Shown here: positions 34,330 through 46,957 of the stretch, piece by piece | How the letters are laid out: every line of letters starts with the position of its first letter | Numbering within the stretch: the first letter of the stretch is position 1 | NCBI GenBank assembly: GCA_015039465.1 | Contig: MU130544.1 | Span: 1-61,923, forward strand | DNA from: Phlegmacium glaucopus | Taxonomy: Eukaryota; Basidiomycota; Agaricomycetes; Agaricales; Cortinariaceae | Length of the DNA stretch: 61,923 nucleotides | Direction: 5' to 3' | The notes under the pieces: model-generated | The model's database searches: none | The model's input: the letters and a program-made list of their open reading frames with translations, nothing else | What the model was told of the DNA's origin: nothing | Made by a program: the position numbers and the translations under genes

Positions 34330-34870
34330 TGCTTAGCAGGCAATAAGCTCACTAAGCCAAGAATAAGCTTGTTCGAGTTTTTTCTAGATTTTCCTGATGC
34401 ACTGCCAGCCACACAGCATTTTAGTTGCAAACAACTATACTTGTTGACAAATATTTATCTATTTTGTTTTGTTTGCTCAAGGTTTTCTCCTTGTGTGTCA
34501 CTTGGATAAAAATGGATTGATGCTGAGATTAGACTAAGTTTAACTAAAATTATTGGTGTGTTAGTGAGAGAAAAGAGTCAGTCACTCTTGTCACATTGAC
34601 CATTAGCTCAAAGATTTAATTCTAATCTATGATCTTCCATCACTATGATAGAGAATGTGATCAATGTTCTGTAATCCAAACACTTTGCATGCTGTTAATA
34701 CTTCTATAGCAATTAGGCACTAAAAAATTGAAACATAATTTTTTTTACCAAAGCATAATGCAATTGAAAGTAAACAAGGTAGAGTACAAACATTTTTATA
34801 CATTGATAATTAGTTTACTTTAGTCTCTTTCTATTCTCTTCCTTATAATTACAACTTCAAGTTTCAATTT
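34330..34870. other. AT-rich intergenic DNA
   Basis: The first 180 bp are shared with 46790-46950 and belong to the duplication. Beyond that, the sequence approaches the 3' flank of NLR 2, with the GAAAGTAAACAAGG-like motif common to all three NLR copies. No gene. Confidence 0.5.
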
Positions 34871-34877
34871 CTCCACT

Positions 34878-37800
34878 TCATTCCACCTTCTCTGAGAATC
34901 TCATACCATTGAAGGTGTGTGGATGTTCTGCATCAAGTAGCTTCTCCCTCACATCCATAATTTGAGCCTGCAGCTGCTCTGCCTTGTCCCACTTTCCCTG
35001 ATTTCTGTATGTGTTTGCTAGATGTTCCATAGTATGAAGAGTGTATGGATGTTCTGCACCAAGGAGCTTTTTCCTCATATTCATAACTAGAACCTCAAGC
35101 TGTTCTGCCTCATTCCACTTCCCCTCACGATGATATGTGATTGCTAGATTTTCCATACAGGTGAGGGTGTGTGGATGCTCTGCACCAAGCAGCTTCTTGC
35201 TCATGTCTATAACTTGAACATGCAACTGTTCTGCCTCATTCCACCTTCCATGATGATGATATATGTTTGCTAGATTTGCCATACTGCTGAGGGTGTGTGG
35301 ATGTTCTGCACCAAGCAGGTTCTTCCTCATGTCCATAACTTGAACCTGCAACTTCTCTGCCTCATTCCACCTTCCACAACTCCTGTATATGCTTGATAGT
35401 TTTGCCATACTAGTGAGGGTATCTGGATGTTCTACACCAAGCAGCTTCTTCCTCATTTCTATAACTTGAACCTGCAGCTCCTCTGCCTCATTCCACCTCC
35501 TCTGACGATGGTATGTGCTTGCTAGATGTGCCATACTGGTGAGGGTGTTTGGATGTTCTGCACCAAGCAGCTTCTTGCTCATGTCCACAACTTGAACCTC
35601 CAGCTGCTCTGCCTCATTCCATCTTCCCTGATTACTGTATGTGCTTGCTAGATTTGTCATACTGTTGAGGGTGTCTGGATGTTCTACACCAAATAGCTTC
35701 TTCCTCATGTCCATAACTTGAACCTCCAGCTGCTCTGCCTCATTCCATCTTCCCTGATGACGGTATGTGCTTGCTATATTTGCCATACTGGTGAGGGTGT
35801 TTGGATGTTCTGCACCAAGAAGCTTCTTGTTCATGTCCATAACTTGAACATCCAGCTGCTCTGCCTCATTCCACCTTCCCTGATCACTGTATGTGGTTGC
35901 TAGATTTGCCATACTGTTGATGGTGTCTGGATGTTCTGCACCAAGCAGCTTCTTCCTCATGTCCATAACCTGAGCCTCCAGCTGCTCTGCCTCATTCCAC
36001 CTTCCCTGACCCCAGTATGTTCTTGCTAGATTTGCCATACTGCTGAGGGTGTCTGGATGTTCTGCACCAAGTAATTTCTTCCTCATATCCACAGCTTGAA
36101 TTTCCAGCTGCTCTGCATTGTTCCAGTCTCCAGTCTCCCCCATTACTAGTGAATATTTGCTCCATTTATCATCATAGTACTCCTCAATAAGTCCTATCTG
36201 CCTTCTATATAATGCATTTGCCTTAATATGTGGAAAAATCAACCGTCGCAGTGCATAATCCTGACTTTCAAATCTCCATGGAATTGCACAGGACAAAAGA
36301 ATGCTTCCCATCTGACACATCCTCTGCTGCTCAGATTTTGACATTCTCTCCCGACTCCAGTAATGCACCAGAGGATGAATAGACAACATTCTAGATGACT
36401 GTCCTCTTTTCATCAAGGAGAATGAGAGAAGTACACTAATCCCCTGTCCAAATATGAACTCATCCCAGTGACCATCATTGTCCAAGCCAAGCAGAGTATG
36501 ATCCAGGAAACTGACTGCCTGAGGCAACTTTTCAGCTATGTCACTATTAACATATTTCATGGCCTCCTCAGCAGCAGATCGGAATATGTCTTTAGAAATA
36601 TTGCTATGATGATAGAAAGCACATATCTGAAGAATCAGGATTGCAGCCTGGGCTGCTTGTGCACCTCCAGCAGTGGAATATCCACCAGCCCTCCTTTCTA
36701 TTTCTTTGAAAGAAAGATCCCAAGTCCCATACACTGTTTTATTATACATTGATGCTCCTGTGAATGTAGCATCTGACATAAGAGCCTCACGATGCACTGA
36801 GAATTGCCTCAGATATTGATCAATATCACATTTCCCAGCTTCAATATAGGCCCCAGCATGATCAATAGCAAGAGGAATACAGCCAAGTTCAGTCACAATC
36901 CTTTTGGCAGCTTGTAGATGCTCAGCCAATGGATCCAAACAGCTGGCTCTGAGAAGTAGAGTTACAGCATCTGGTACCTCCATCTCATTGATCCCAATTT
37001 TGTTCTCAAATGATACAATCCTTCCCATGGATTGATTTCTGCTAGTAATCAGAATATTACCTCTGTTACCTAGAGGAATGAACTTGGCCACCACCTCTGG
37101 AGGAGGATCATCAGCATTATCAAACACAATCAACCATTCCTCTTGGAGAGAAGATATCCACTGAAGGACAGACTCAACTGAGCCATCCACATGGGAATCA
37201 TGTGCAGCAGGAAGGCTAGATATGCCCTTGAGAGACATTTCAATGCTCTCCTGAGAGGAGGCATCAACCCAGAACACATGTGAAAAACTAACAAGAAATA
37301 AATCCAGTGTTGTGAATGGCAAAGTGAAGACCTTTACCTGTCAGACATTCCTTCTAAGAACTTGAGACAAATCTGGGTCTTTCCAATCCCTCCCATTCCC
37401 CAGAGGAGACAAGAGCGCCTTGACATCAGTCTACTAGTAGCACGATGAACAAAAATCTTCCCAAGTTTATTGAGTACATCTTTGCGTCCAGTAAAGATTG
37501 GGCTGGAGTTGGGTATTTGAGTTATGGGGATATTTATCTGCCCATTACCAATATTGGCAGGGAGAAAATTGTAGTTTTCGCAGTTAACCTATGTACAGTT
37601 ATTGCTAAATCATTTGCACGACCTACGAGAAAGACTTACAAAAGTGCCGCCAGCGATCATGATATTTTGGGCATTCCCAAAGAGACCTATGGCAGATTGT
37701 TGATCCTGCTGATCATCAGCGGAAGCCGAGAACACATTGTGTAAGCAATTCACCGAGGGATTTTGTCCCAATTTCGTGAATCCCAATTTGGTGGAATCAG

Positions 37801-38240
37801 GCAAAGAGGGCGAAGTTCCTTCAGGATGGGCTACCAAAGCGGAAACCGAAGCAGGGACTTGAAATTGACGGGTAGCCTAATCGACGACGATGATTGAGTT
37901 GAGTTGAATACTAACGCCAGCAGCTGGAATACTTACGGGAGTGGGATCGTTGGTCGCCGGGGTGGGGGCCGGGGCGGGGTCGTGGGCGGTCTGATCGGTG
38001 ACGATGGTCAAATACTTGAGGATGCGATGGGCGAAGTTGAACGCTCACAGTAACGCCAGCGACTTGAATAACTTGTGTGCTTGCAGCCGCAGCACTAGCA
38101 GAAACGGATAGCATGGGATCAGCGGTGCTGGTCGATGTTGATATTGCTGGTTCAGAGCTTAAACCCGGCGCATCGTTGATGGTCAGCGAAGAATATTTTG
38201 ATTTCTCGGACTTGAAAATTTTCTTAAAAGTATGCTTCAT
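34878..38240 (-). CDS. NLR-like receptor 2: NB-ARC NTPase with TPR array
   Basis: Same six-exon structure as NLR 1 (38240-38049, 37990-37937, 37876-37754, 37705-37640, 37588-37338, 37287-34878), joined in phase to about 1,031 residues. The P-loop reads GMGGIGKTQ, Walker B WLIVFDNADD, the GLPL-like motif GCIPLAIDHAGAYI and the MHD-like motif IHPLVHYWSRER. The N-terminal NTPase half is almost identical to NLR 1. The TPR array has nine full units and a short tenth, more divergent than in NLR 1 (for example WNEAEELQVQVIEMRKKLLG, NIYHHHGR, ITYHREGK). No stop interrupts it. Likely role as for NLR 1: an intracellular sensor in heterokaryon or pathogen recognition, with the TPRs as the variable ligand-contact surface (inference). 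Confidence 0.85.
34890..36140 (-). repeat. 126-bp tandem TPR-coding repeats (NLR 2)
   Basis: Nine full 42-codon units and a truncated last one. Variation concentrates at the helix positions before and after the invariant LLGAEHP core. Confidence 0.85.
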
Positions 38241-38634
38241 ATCGTTGAACAGGGAGTTGTGGTGGACGATGGGAGTGATGAGAGTCAAAAAGATAGATGC
38301 TCCCGATTACATAAACAGCAATCCGACCACTTTAAGGCCACCTGCACACTTGTGTTCGTCAATCTTCTATCCTCCTCATCTCCAATGTCCCATACTAGGA
38401 CAAAACACCATCGAATGCCTTGGCCATCGGACGAACCTCGTCACCCCTGATTTTCCCCTCTCGACAGGCTTCTCCACCTTCGAGTGCGTAACCTCCTCTG
38501 GGGTCTCTCACCCCTCCGGTGGTACGTAAATTAATAAAATTTTGATCCTTGACTGAGGACACCTAGTAAATTTGCAGCCTGCACGCGATGGTCAAGACCT
38601 CTAAGAATTATGCTCAAGATTCCGCGTTCTGGAA

Positions 38635-38757
38635 GCCCGACGAGCAGACTACGCGAAACTCATGCGAGACCTCAACGAACGTCGCGCTGAATCCCAATAT
38701 TTCCTACCAATCTTCAAGCCAAACCCAGAAAAATCCAGGACGAACTCACTGGTGTAA
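38635..38757 (+). other. Short 3' gene fragment
   Basis: An open frame (ADYAKLMRDLNERRAESQYF then LPIFKPNPEK) ends in TAA at 38755-38757, just where the homology to the NLR 1 upstream region stops. It looks like the tail of an unrelated gene joined at the duplication edge. Not recognised. Confidence 0.25.
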
Positions 38758-39410
38758 ATAGCACAGCAACATAACTCCCTGAAAATCGGCTTGTTAGAAG
38801 TGGTTGTGTTAGATAAGGAAGTTTGCGGGAGAGATGGCCTGAGTGGAGTTGAAAGAACTTAGGCAGAAATTGTCTGGTGCAGACACAAAATGGACGACTC
38901 AGGGAGACGGTTTTTTATACCGATCGTTATTCTAATTTTATGGATGTCAAGTTGCGAGACAAGACATAAGAAATGGATTAAGAACATCGTAAACGAATAT
39001 CCAATATGCAATAATGATTTTTCCGCTGTTGAGAAAATTGGCCCAGGGTCTGTTTGCCTTCTTTTTCCGATTTATTGAAGGTGTAAACTGATGCCTTGCA
39101 TCATCCATAGCATCTTACGAAGAAACTCTTATTCAACTTGCTAATACCGACTTCAAAATCGAATGACTGAAGGACTAACTTAGTTCCGAAGGACATGGTC
39201 ATACGATTAAAGGAATGCAACTTCACGCCTGGCAAGGTATATCTTCCGTTTCTAGCCTCCCTACTCTTCCTTATTATTCTTGCGTATAGGAAATGTGAAT
39301 TAACATTGGAGATCTTGAAGCTCTCACAGAACTCCCCGATGAGAACCATGTAGAAACAGAGAAACGACTCCACGGAGACCCTATTCGCCTCAATATCATT
39401 GTTGCTCCGT
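38758..39410. other. Unassigned DNA between NLR 2 and the duplicated TFIIIC copy
   Basis: No coding frame I would support. Homology to copy A begins at about 39412 (CACTAGCGATCACAGTAGG). Confidence 0.45.
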
Positions 39411-41535
39411 CGTACCCGCCACTAGCGATCACAGTAGGCTCCTGATTAACACGAGGAACGCCTGAGGGAAAGCATGGGGGGGCTTTGATCCAACCTAGGA
39501 CGCGGATGGCCGATTGATGGACGGTAAGGTGGAGCGTAGGTAAAAGGTCAGTAATCGTTGGACAAGCTAGAAAATTGAATCCATATCAGAAGGATATGAT
39601 GAGGATCAGGGAAACGTCTTACAAGGATCGGTGTATGACTTCAGAGTTAGTCCAATGTTATAAACCGAGATGGTATCCAACGGTCAGCAATGGTAACGCT
39701 GAATAACCCTCACAATGCGTACCGTTCGTCGTGCCTATGGCGATTAGTTCACTGTTTGCCCAATCAAAGCTCCATCCAGCATGGGGCCTCTTCTAATTCA
39801 ATACGGAGAATCGGATGCGGCAGTCTGACCAGAAGAATGAATGTGAGATTGACGACAGTAGCATTAATGGCAAACAATTAGATATACCACAAATAGGATA
39901 TGATTGATCATGCTCAGAAGATATTATGTCTGATGGGTCGGGAACCGCATAAATGGCAAAGGAACCGTCTTCAAATGTTCCACCCAAAAGTCCCAGCTTC
40001 TTCGGCTGTCTCGTGTCATTTTTCTGGAATCATAGAGTACATCAGATGCGAACAGATACGTAGTAGGAGAATAACTACCAAATCATGCGAAGGTAGAGGA
40101 CACCATCTCAAGTCATAAGCTGGGCCGGAATCCAAGCAAAGTACCATTTCACATTTCATTTGGCCCAAGTCTGGGGCTTCGGATTTCTTTTTTGAAACGT
40201 TCCGTTGTGCAGGTGAAAGAGACCATATTTGTATACACGAATACGACGGTCGCTTAACTTTTCTTCCAATATCTGGGCTGTGAGAGTGGGAAGGGAAAGG
40301 AGCGACAGCGAGGTATTGCTTATATGATCGTGCTTTGACAGTTCAGTATTATCTTCGAAGGGCAAGGGAGAACGGGTTCACCTGGTCGGTCGAGAACATG
40401 TATTGGACACCAATCCATTCCCCATACGGGAGCCCCAGCGTTAAAAATATGAGCTTTGCTCCCCAAGGTGTACTTCGCTATGAATCAAGAGGTCAGCATG
40501 AAGAAATTCATACGTATGGAATACAGACACATGGGAAATGCCTCAAACATCTTTACATCCTGGGGTATTTGAGATTTGAATGGACCGAAGAAACAGGACA
40601 CAGGTGGAGGTGGCCTTAGATCACCTTCTTCGGTGGTGATATCGTCTGTAGGCAGGTAAGGGCTTGCGGCTCTACAATGATTCAGAATCGTACCAGGTGT
40701 AGAATATTGCAAACGAGAAGGGTACATACTCCAAGCTCATGACCTCCCACCCTTTTTGAACGCGTATATCGGGATAAACCCGTGGCCTACGCTTCGCCTC
40801 AGTATCAATATTGCTCCCCGTCGTAATGGCTTCCTTGTACCATCCCCTATCTTCAGCTAAGTCCCATAAAGGACCGTACCCGACATTGAATCCCCAAGCT
40901 TTATTGACCCGCTCGGAAACTTTAGGACGCTCCGTGAAACTGGTAGTCATAGTCAAACTTGGAGGCTCAAACAAGGACGGTCGCGCAGTAAGACGTTCTG
41001 TGCGTCCTGCGCGGGAGTACAACGGAACCGCTCTATGCCTGTGGTGGACGCTGGGAGTCGGAAGAGCATACATTTTTCCTTTGGGCCGACGGACTTGGCT
41101 GACAGTAGTAACCTCGGCGCTCTCCCCTTTAGCTTTCCCTTTCCCTTTGTCTTTGGCTGTCGGTCTTTTGGTTCTTGAAGGGGTCGAGGTTGATGTAGCT
41201 ATGCGATGGACCACATTTTCGGGTTTTCCACTGATCTCATCAGGCTCAAAAATATCAACTTCTTCCATGTCGTATCGCGCGTCCTGGACCTCGTTTCCTG
41301 GTGGTTCTGGGTCTGGACCTAGTGCTTCATGCCCTTCACTATCGACATCGACATTCGCATCTTTTGAGTGATTGTTTTTTGCTGGAATAAAATCACCTTC
41401 ACTGTCATTTTCCATGACTGCCTCAAACGGGGCAGAAGAAGGTCCTGCGCCAGCGTCTGAGTCTTTATCCATTTCATAACCCGCCAGTGCTGCATAGCTT
41501 GGTCTACCCTCCCTGGGTCGTAGTTGGCGTGTCAT
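39410..41535 (-). pseudogene. TFIIIC WD40 subunit, copy B, 3'-truncated
   Basis: This is a near-identical duplicate of 30233-32343. The first exon (ATG 41535, 287 codons open) has only scattered substitutions and small indels, for example a 3-codon insertion giving NNHSKDANVDV. Homology breaks off at about 39412, inside the WD40 region, so the last part of the propeller and the acidic tail are lost. Substitutions and small indels cluster in the 39600-40150 part, while 40150-40700 is almost unchanged. A truncated N-terminal protein could still be made, but a complete TFIIIC subunit cannot. Confidence 0.75.
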
Positions 41536-41619
41536 ATTTGTTTAACACGCGTCGATGTGTTGGGTCAGGTTAATCCTGGAAAAGCCCTTTACCTAATCTA
41601 ATCTCGTCACAACCTTGCT
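41536..41619. promoter_or_regulatory. 84-bp bidirectional promoter, copy B
   Basis: Practically the same sequence and length as 32344-32427. It now serves the truncated TFIIIC copy and the intact MDR copy. Confidence 0.55.
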
Positions 41620-43184
41620 ATGTCCCATACAACTCTGCCCAAGTATACTAAGGCTCTCACAGTTCAAGAATCGACAGTTCCACGCAAACCCCTATACCAC
41701 AACGCCGTTTTAACAGAAATACCCATATCCCCACCGAAACCTGGCCAAGTTGCCATCAGACTCGGAGCCGTCGGATTCAATCATAAAGACGTAAGTAAGC
41801 TTGTCATTGTCAGAAAAATTATTATTCAAAATTAATTAAACAGGTATGGGTTCGTAAAGGGCAATACCCTGGAATCTCCATAGGCGCGGTTTTTGGTGCA
41901 GATGGAGCCGGTGAGGCTGCAAAAGATACGATCTCTTGTAGGAAATTGACACAGATTCCAGGAACTGTGGTTGCTTCTGGGTCTCCAAATGATCCTTTGC
42001 TCAATAAACGCGTCTTTTTGATGCCATCCCGAGGTTGGGAGAAAGACCCCCATGCCCCTGAGTCCAGGTAGGTCAGCGTCAGCCTTTTACTTTTGCGTTC
42101 CACCACGGTTCTGAACTAAAATATATCACGTTCGTAGATTTGGGATATTTGGAGGCGTTTCTTTCCCGCCACATGGCACATTCACTGAATACATTGTAGT
42201 AGAAAGAGACCAAGTATTTTTGACGCCTGAGCATCTTGATGATGTTCACATTGCAGCCTGGCCAGTAGGCGGATTAACCGCTTGGAGGTAATTAAAGCCT
42301 TATTCTACTCACAATATCTTACTTGGTACACCCTACAGAGCTGTTGCCGTCAACGCTCAAGTTCAACAAGGACAGAATGTTCTAATAACAGGCATTGGTG
42401 GCGGAGTGGCTGTAATCGCCATGCAAATATGTCTTGCCAAAGGTGCAAATATATATGTCACGAGTGGAAGTCTAGAGGAAATCCAGAGAGCCATTTCACT
42501 CGGCGCCGAAGGGGGTGCCAACTACAAAGATAGTCGGTTGAAAATTCTCTCAAGTTGCCTTGCTTGACTTAATGTCCCTCTTTGCAAGAGAATTGGCCAG
42601 CGCAGATCGCTTCCCTCCTTTCCAAACACAGAAAGGGAACGATGCTTGACGCTATCATTGATTCTGGAGAAGGCGATATCATGAATCAAGCAGGGAAATT
42701 CCTCAAACAGGGCGGTCGAGTTGTATGCTACGGAATGTAAGGTCTAAACGCCGCCTTCCTGATACTACTCCACCGACTGACTGACCAACTCATTGATCCT
42801 TTTGATCTGATAACAGGACTGCAAATCCTCAAGTAACCATCACAATGAGACAGATTCTTGCAAACCAACAATTTATAGGTACGCGATGTTTTCCTATATG
42901 TTTTCCTTACCTCACTTTTTTTTTACCCCTTCCCTCACCGTGCGCGACATTTTTATTTAACAACTTCCACATTTCGACCATCATCAGGTTCTACGATGGG
43001 TTCTTATCAAGATATGAAAGATGCCACCGAATTTCTTGCCAAGCATTGCATTGTGCCTGTCGTATCGCATGTGCTGGACGGCTTGGAATCAGCAGAAGAA
43101 GGATTTGAATTGTTGAAGAAAGGCGATCAGTTTGGTAAAGTTGTTATTAGTCTACACCGGATAGGTGTCCAACCCAAACTTTGA
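41620..43184 (+). CDS. MDR-family oxidoreductase, copy B
   Basis: Exon by exon this matches copy A. The ATG at 41620, the splice sites and the TGA after QPKL at 43184 are all kept. Changes are mostly in introns, plus a few residues (SGEGD for SGGGD in the Rossmann part, EEGFELLKKGD for EQGFELLKNGD, ANIYVTSGSLEEI for ANVYVTSGSLEKI). No stop or frameshift was seen, so both paralogues may be expressed. The Rossmann motif GIGGGVA is intact. Its upstream partner is truncated and the Harbinger transposon begins 190 bp after its stop. Confidence 0.75.
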
Positions 43185-43514
43185 CTAGCTACTTTCATAA
43201 ATTTCACGACCCAATTGTACTCGCAATGTGATTTATTTTGAAAGGCCACCACACACAGAGGAAGCTTGAAGAACCCGCTATTACTGTGGAGATGGTCAGG
43301 ACATCCATGAAAGTATTGCCATCACTCACATCATAAGCCAAAAATAAGCAGGGACTTGGCTTACACAGGACTTAGAGCTTGTTCGGATGCACTGTATGGC
43401 CCAAATTTTCAGGGTGTGAGACTTTTGCCGAAGTTGCCGGTCATCAACGGAGTTTGAATATTTCCAAAGGAGAAGTGATGACTTGGGCGTCTATTAGAGA
43501 TATCGGATTGTGCC

Positions 43515-44921
43515 ATGGATCCTCGTTCACGTCAGCAGCATGCAGCTCAGCAGAAATTATTCAATGATATTACTTTGGTTATTACTCAAATCCTCACTAC
43601 CATCTTACCTTTCTTTTTCCAGGTTTTGCGACGCTATTATGTCAAAGAACCTTATCACACATCCACCCTCACTGGTCGTGGTTGGGTGAATGAACTTCTT
43701 GAGGGTCATCCAGACCGTATTCGTACAGAACTTGGTGTCAGCAAGGAAGTTTTCCTCGCTTTGATATCTGAGTTGCATGACTACGGTTACACTGATTCCA
43801 AATATGTAACATTGGAGGAGCAGCTCGCAATCTTCCTATATACATCGGTTACTGGTCTCACAGTTTGCCATGTTGGTGAACGATTCCAGAGGTCAAATGA
43901 AACAATTTCAAAGTAAGCAAATATTATTTAATTCTTTGTGCTTCTGAGTCTGCTCTTGATAAATAATATATATTATCAGGTATTTCCGGAAAATGACATC
44001 AATCTTTGCCTGTGCACCATTCTACATAAAGTATGTCCAACAACTCACACCAGATGATCCCCCTTCGCAATGTATTATTGGAAACCCAAAATTGCATTAT
44101 TTTTCAAAGGCTCTGGGTGCAATTGATGGTAGTTACATCAGTGTTGCAGCCCCATCTAACATGTGTGAATCCTGTCGCAATCGGAAAGGCTTTGTATCAC
44201 AGAATTGTCTCTTTTGTTGTTCATTCAATCTTCTTTTCACATATTCCCTTACTGGATGGGAAGGATCAGCCGCAGATGCACGAGTATATGATGATGCCAT
44301 CCGATCTGATTTGAAAGTACCACATGGATGGTATCTGCTCACGGATGCAGGTTTCCCGCATTGTGATGAACTTTTGGTTCCTTATCGTGGTGTCTGCTAC
44401 CATCTTCAGGAATGGGGAAGGGCAAATTTACAGTAATGCTTTTACTATTTTTTTCCTTTCTTTTTTAAGCCATAACTCATTTTATTGATAGGCCAAGAAA
44501 TCTACAGGAGCTATTTAACCTACAACATGCACAAGCAAGAAACATAATTGAATGCATCTTTGGAGTTCTGACACACCATTTTTGGATCCTTCTTATTGGA
44601 CCAGAATACAGCTATGTTGTCCAAAATCAGATTCCCGCCGCTCTATGTGCAATCCACAACTTCATCCGTATCCATGATCCCACAGAAGAGGTAGATATTG
44701 TCACTGAAGATCAAGTTAACCACCAAGCAAACACAGGAGATGCATTTGTACATCAGATTGAGTATAATGAGGCCATGGATGGTGATGTTGCTGCTAGACG
44801 TGATGAAATTGCTCAAAGGATGTGGCAGGACTACCAACAGGTGTTAGAGGCTAGGCAAGAAGAGAATGATGAGGACTTAGAAGAGAATCTAGATGATTAT
44901 ACCAACAAAAATAGTGATTAG
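43515..44921 (+). CDS. PIF/Harbinger DDE transposase (HARBI1-like)
   Basis: Three exons, 43515-43912, 43980-44432 and 44492-44921, join in phase. The N-terminal helix-turn-helix-like part (QLAIFLYTSVTGLTVCHVGE, RFQRSNETISKYF) precedes the DDE_Tnp_4 domain. The catalytic acids are Asp in LGAIDGSYISV, Asp in WYLLTDAGFP and Glu in ARNIIECIFGVL. CAIHNFIRIHD, typical of the family, is present, and the tail is acidic. It cuts and pastes the element at TWA sites and normally needs the Myb-like partner for nuclear import and terminal binding. All three acids and the splice sites are intact, so the enzyme may be active. Confidence 0.9.
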
Positions 44922-45050
44922 CAATTCATACTAGTAGTCATAGTCAAACAACTTTTTTTCTATAATAAACTGTACTATGACATGTACATACACCGAGACG
45001 ATAATGAACATAAAGAAAAGAGGAGGGAGAGGTACTGATGGATGATGGTA

Positions 45051-46514
45051 TTACATAGACATGACATTGCTTCGGATTAACTGGATACAGGATGTGAGTG
45101 ATATTTTGAGAGTATTGTCGTCAAGCCCAATCAGACCAGCTGCAGCAGTAGGGTTTCTGCTATAATAGTTTACAAGAAGGCTGCGGTCTTCGTCAGACAG
45201 CCAGTCCATCTTGGAGACGATTGCTACAGCGCTCTGGACGGTGGGAATATCTCCTTGTGTGATGCTCTGATTGAGAGTGGTGGTGATACCACCAAGGGCA
45301 CCAGTCATTCCGACAAAAGCAGAGATTGTTGTTGGGTCTTTGGATGTTGTACACTTTGATGAAGTATGACAGCTGGAAGGCTCTGGCTTGATATCATCAA
45401 TGGTGGCTTGCTTGCACTTGTTTGCAGATAAAATTGAGTTGGAAGGTGAAATTGAGGAGGTACTAGTGGGTGGAGCAGAGATGGGTGGTTGAAGGGAAGT
45501 GAGAACAGCAGCCTGAGGACCCAGAGCCTGACTCTGATCATCAACCTCCATCGAATTTAACGCCAACACGGACTGTGAGGAACCGGCTTGTGAGGAGCCG
45601 GCTTGTGAGGAACCGGCTTGCGAGGTCACCTGAGACAGGAGTTGCATGATCTCTGGGGGTATGTTGACCAAGTGGTTGAGATTTGAGTCTTGAAAGTAAC
45701 GAGAGAGAGAGTTCTGTGCATCCGTCACGGACTGGAGAGATAGTTTGGGAGTCTCAGGTTTGTGCTGGGCAGTGGTATGGTTGGATAAAAGATTTGACAA
45801 TGACTGTGGATCCTCTTCATCATCGTTATCAGGAAGTGTGGGTGGGGAGACGACAGAATGAGTCCCACGATGAACAATATCACCTTTCACACCAGCGTCA
45901 CCAACGATATCTTTGATCTTGTCATAATGAGCAAAGGTCTTGCCACAGAGGCTTTGAAGTGCCATCTTTTGCTAGATCTGCTATCAGATATAGAGTATTG
46001 TAGATATTATACAAATGTACCTGTTTATGACTTATCGAGGCAACATGCTCTTCAAACAACTTCTCCTCTCCCGGTGCAAGAATGATGGAAGATGAAGGGC
46101 CAACATTACCTTGGCCTGTTTTCTTGTTCCAAACATCAAGAGCATTGACTACATGCTTCAACTGTAAAAAAACAGTGAGAAATGGTAGAAAAAACAGTGA
46201 GAAATGGTGAAAAACGGGAACAATCTTACTATCCAATATTTGCTCTTCACTGCAGGTGTGGTTCGAGAGGTATGGAATGTCTTGTTAAGCTCTACCACGA
46301 GAGCATTTCAAATTGAGGGCTTGAAGTTCCCACCACTTGACTGAGAGTGATGTTGGTGTAGAAAGTGAACGAGGGCCTGGATCTCTGCCTCGGACCAGGG
46401 TTTTGCTTCCCTTGCCTGATCCTGTATCGGATGTTGGCCCATTGACACCTGCAAGGACCTGCAGATCATCCATGATGAGTTCAATTGATGCTGGGATACA
46501 AAATGCAGCGACAA
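45051..46514 (-). pseudogene. Myb/SANT-like accessory protein of the Harbinger element, with a nonsense codon
   Basis: The chain runs KPWSEAEIQALVHFLHQHHS (trihelix/Myb-like start), then LVVELNKTFHTSRTTPAVKS. After an intron comes LKHVVNALDVWNKKTGQGNV with KLFEEHVASISHKQ; after a second intron (AAAAG acceptor near 45969) comes MALQSLCGKTFAHYDKIKDI and a Ser/Thr/Pro-rich tail with three GSSQA repeats, ending at 45051. This is the usual second protein of fungal Harbinger elements. At 46308-46310 an in-frame TGA stands where family relatives have Trp (SI*NALVVEL). That would truncate the Myb fold. An unseen splice variant could bypass it. Confidence 0.7.
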
Positions 46515-46957
46515 TAAGGAGAAATTGGTGGAGAGCTGTTGTTGATAATCAATTGCTGTTGCGTTGTGGCATGAAAAGGTTGGAACTCTGAAATGGAGTC
46601 CTCCGCACTCATTTCATGTGTCTCATGCTATATGACCATCATATTCATTCATGTGACATATCTGAACAAGCTCTTAGGGCTGGCTTGGAATTCAAAATCA
46701 GGTGATCTAAGTTGAATTAAGTACAAATCAAGTGTGTTAAGTCATAAATTAAGGCATCTAAGCCAAGTTGTTTGCTTATTTTTGGCTTATTTGTGCTTAG
46801 CAGGCAATAAGCCAAGAATAAGTTTGTTTAAGTTTTTTCCTGATGCACTGCCAGCCACTGAGCCACACAGCATTTTAGTTACAAACAACTATACTTGTTG
46901 ACAAATATTTATCTATTTTTTTTGTTTTCTCAAGGTTTTCTCCTTGTGTGTCACTTA

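Larger units (their letters stand above)
43375..46673. mobile_element. PIF/Harbinger DNA transposon (3,299 bp)
   Basis: Inverted termini start GAGCTTGTTC(G/A)GAT, and a TTA target duplication flanks them (43372-43374 and 46674-46676), the hallmark of this superfamily. It carries both expected genes: a DDE transposase (plus strand) and a Myb/SANT-like accessory protein (minus strand). The paralogous site in copy A (around 34200, GACTTAGGGCT) lacks the insertion and shows a single TTA. Confidence 0.92.
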
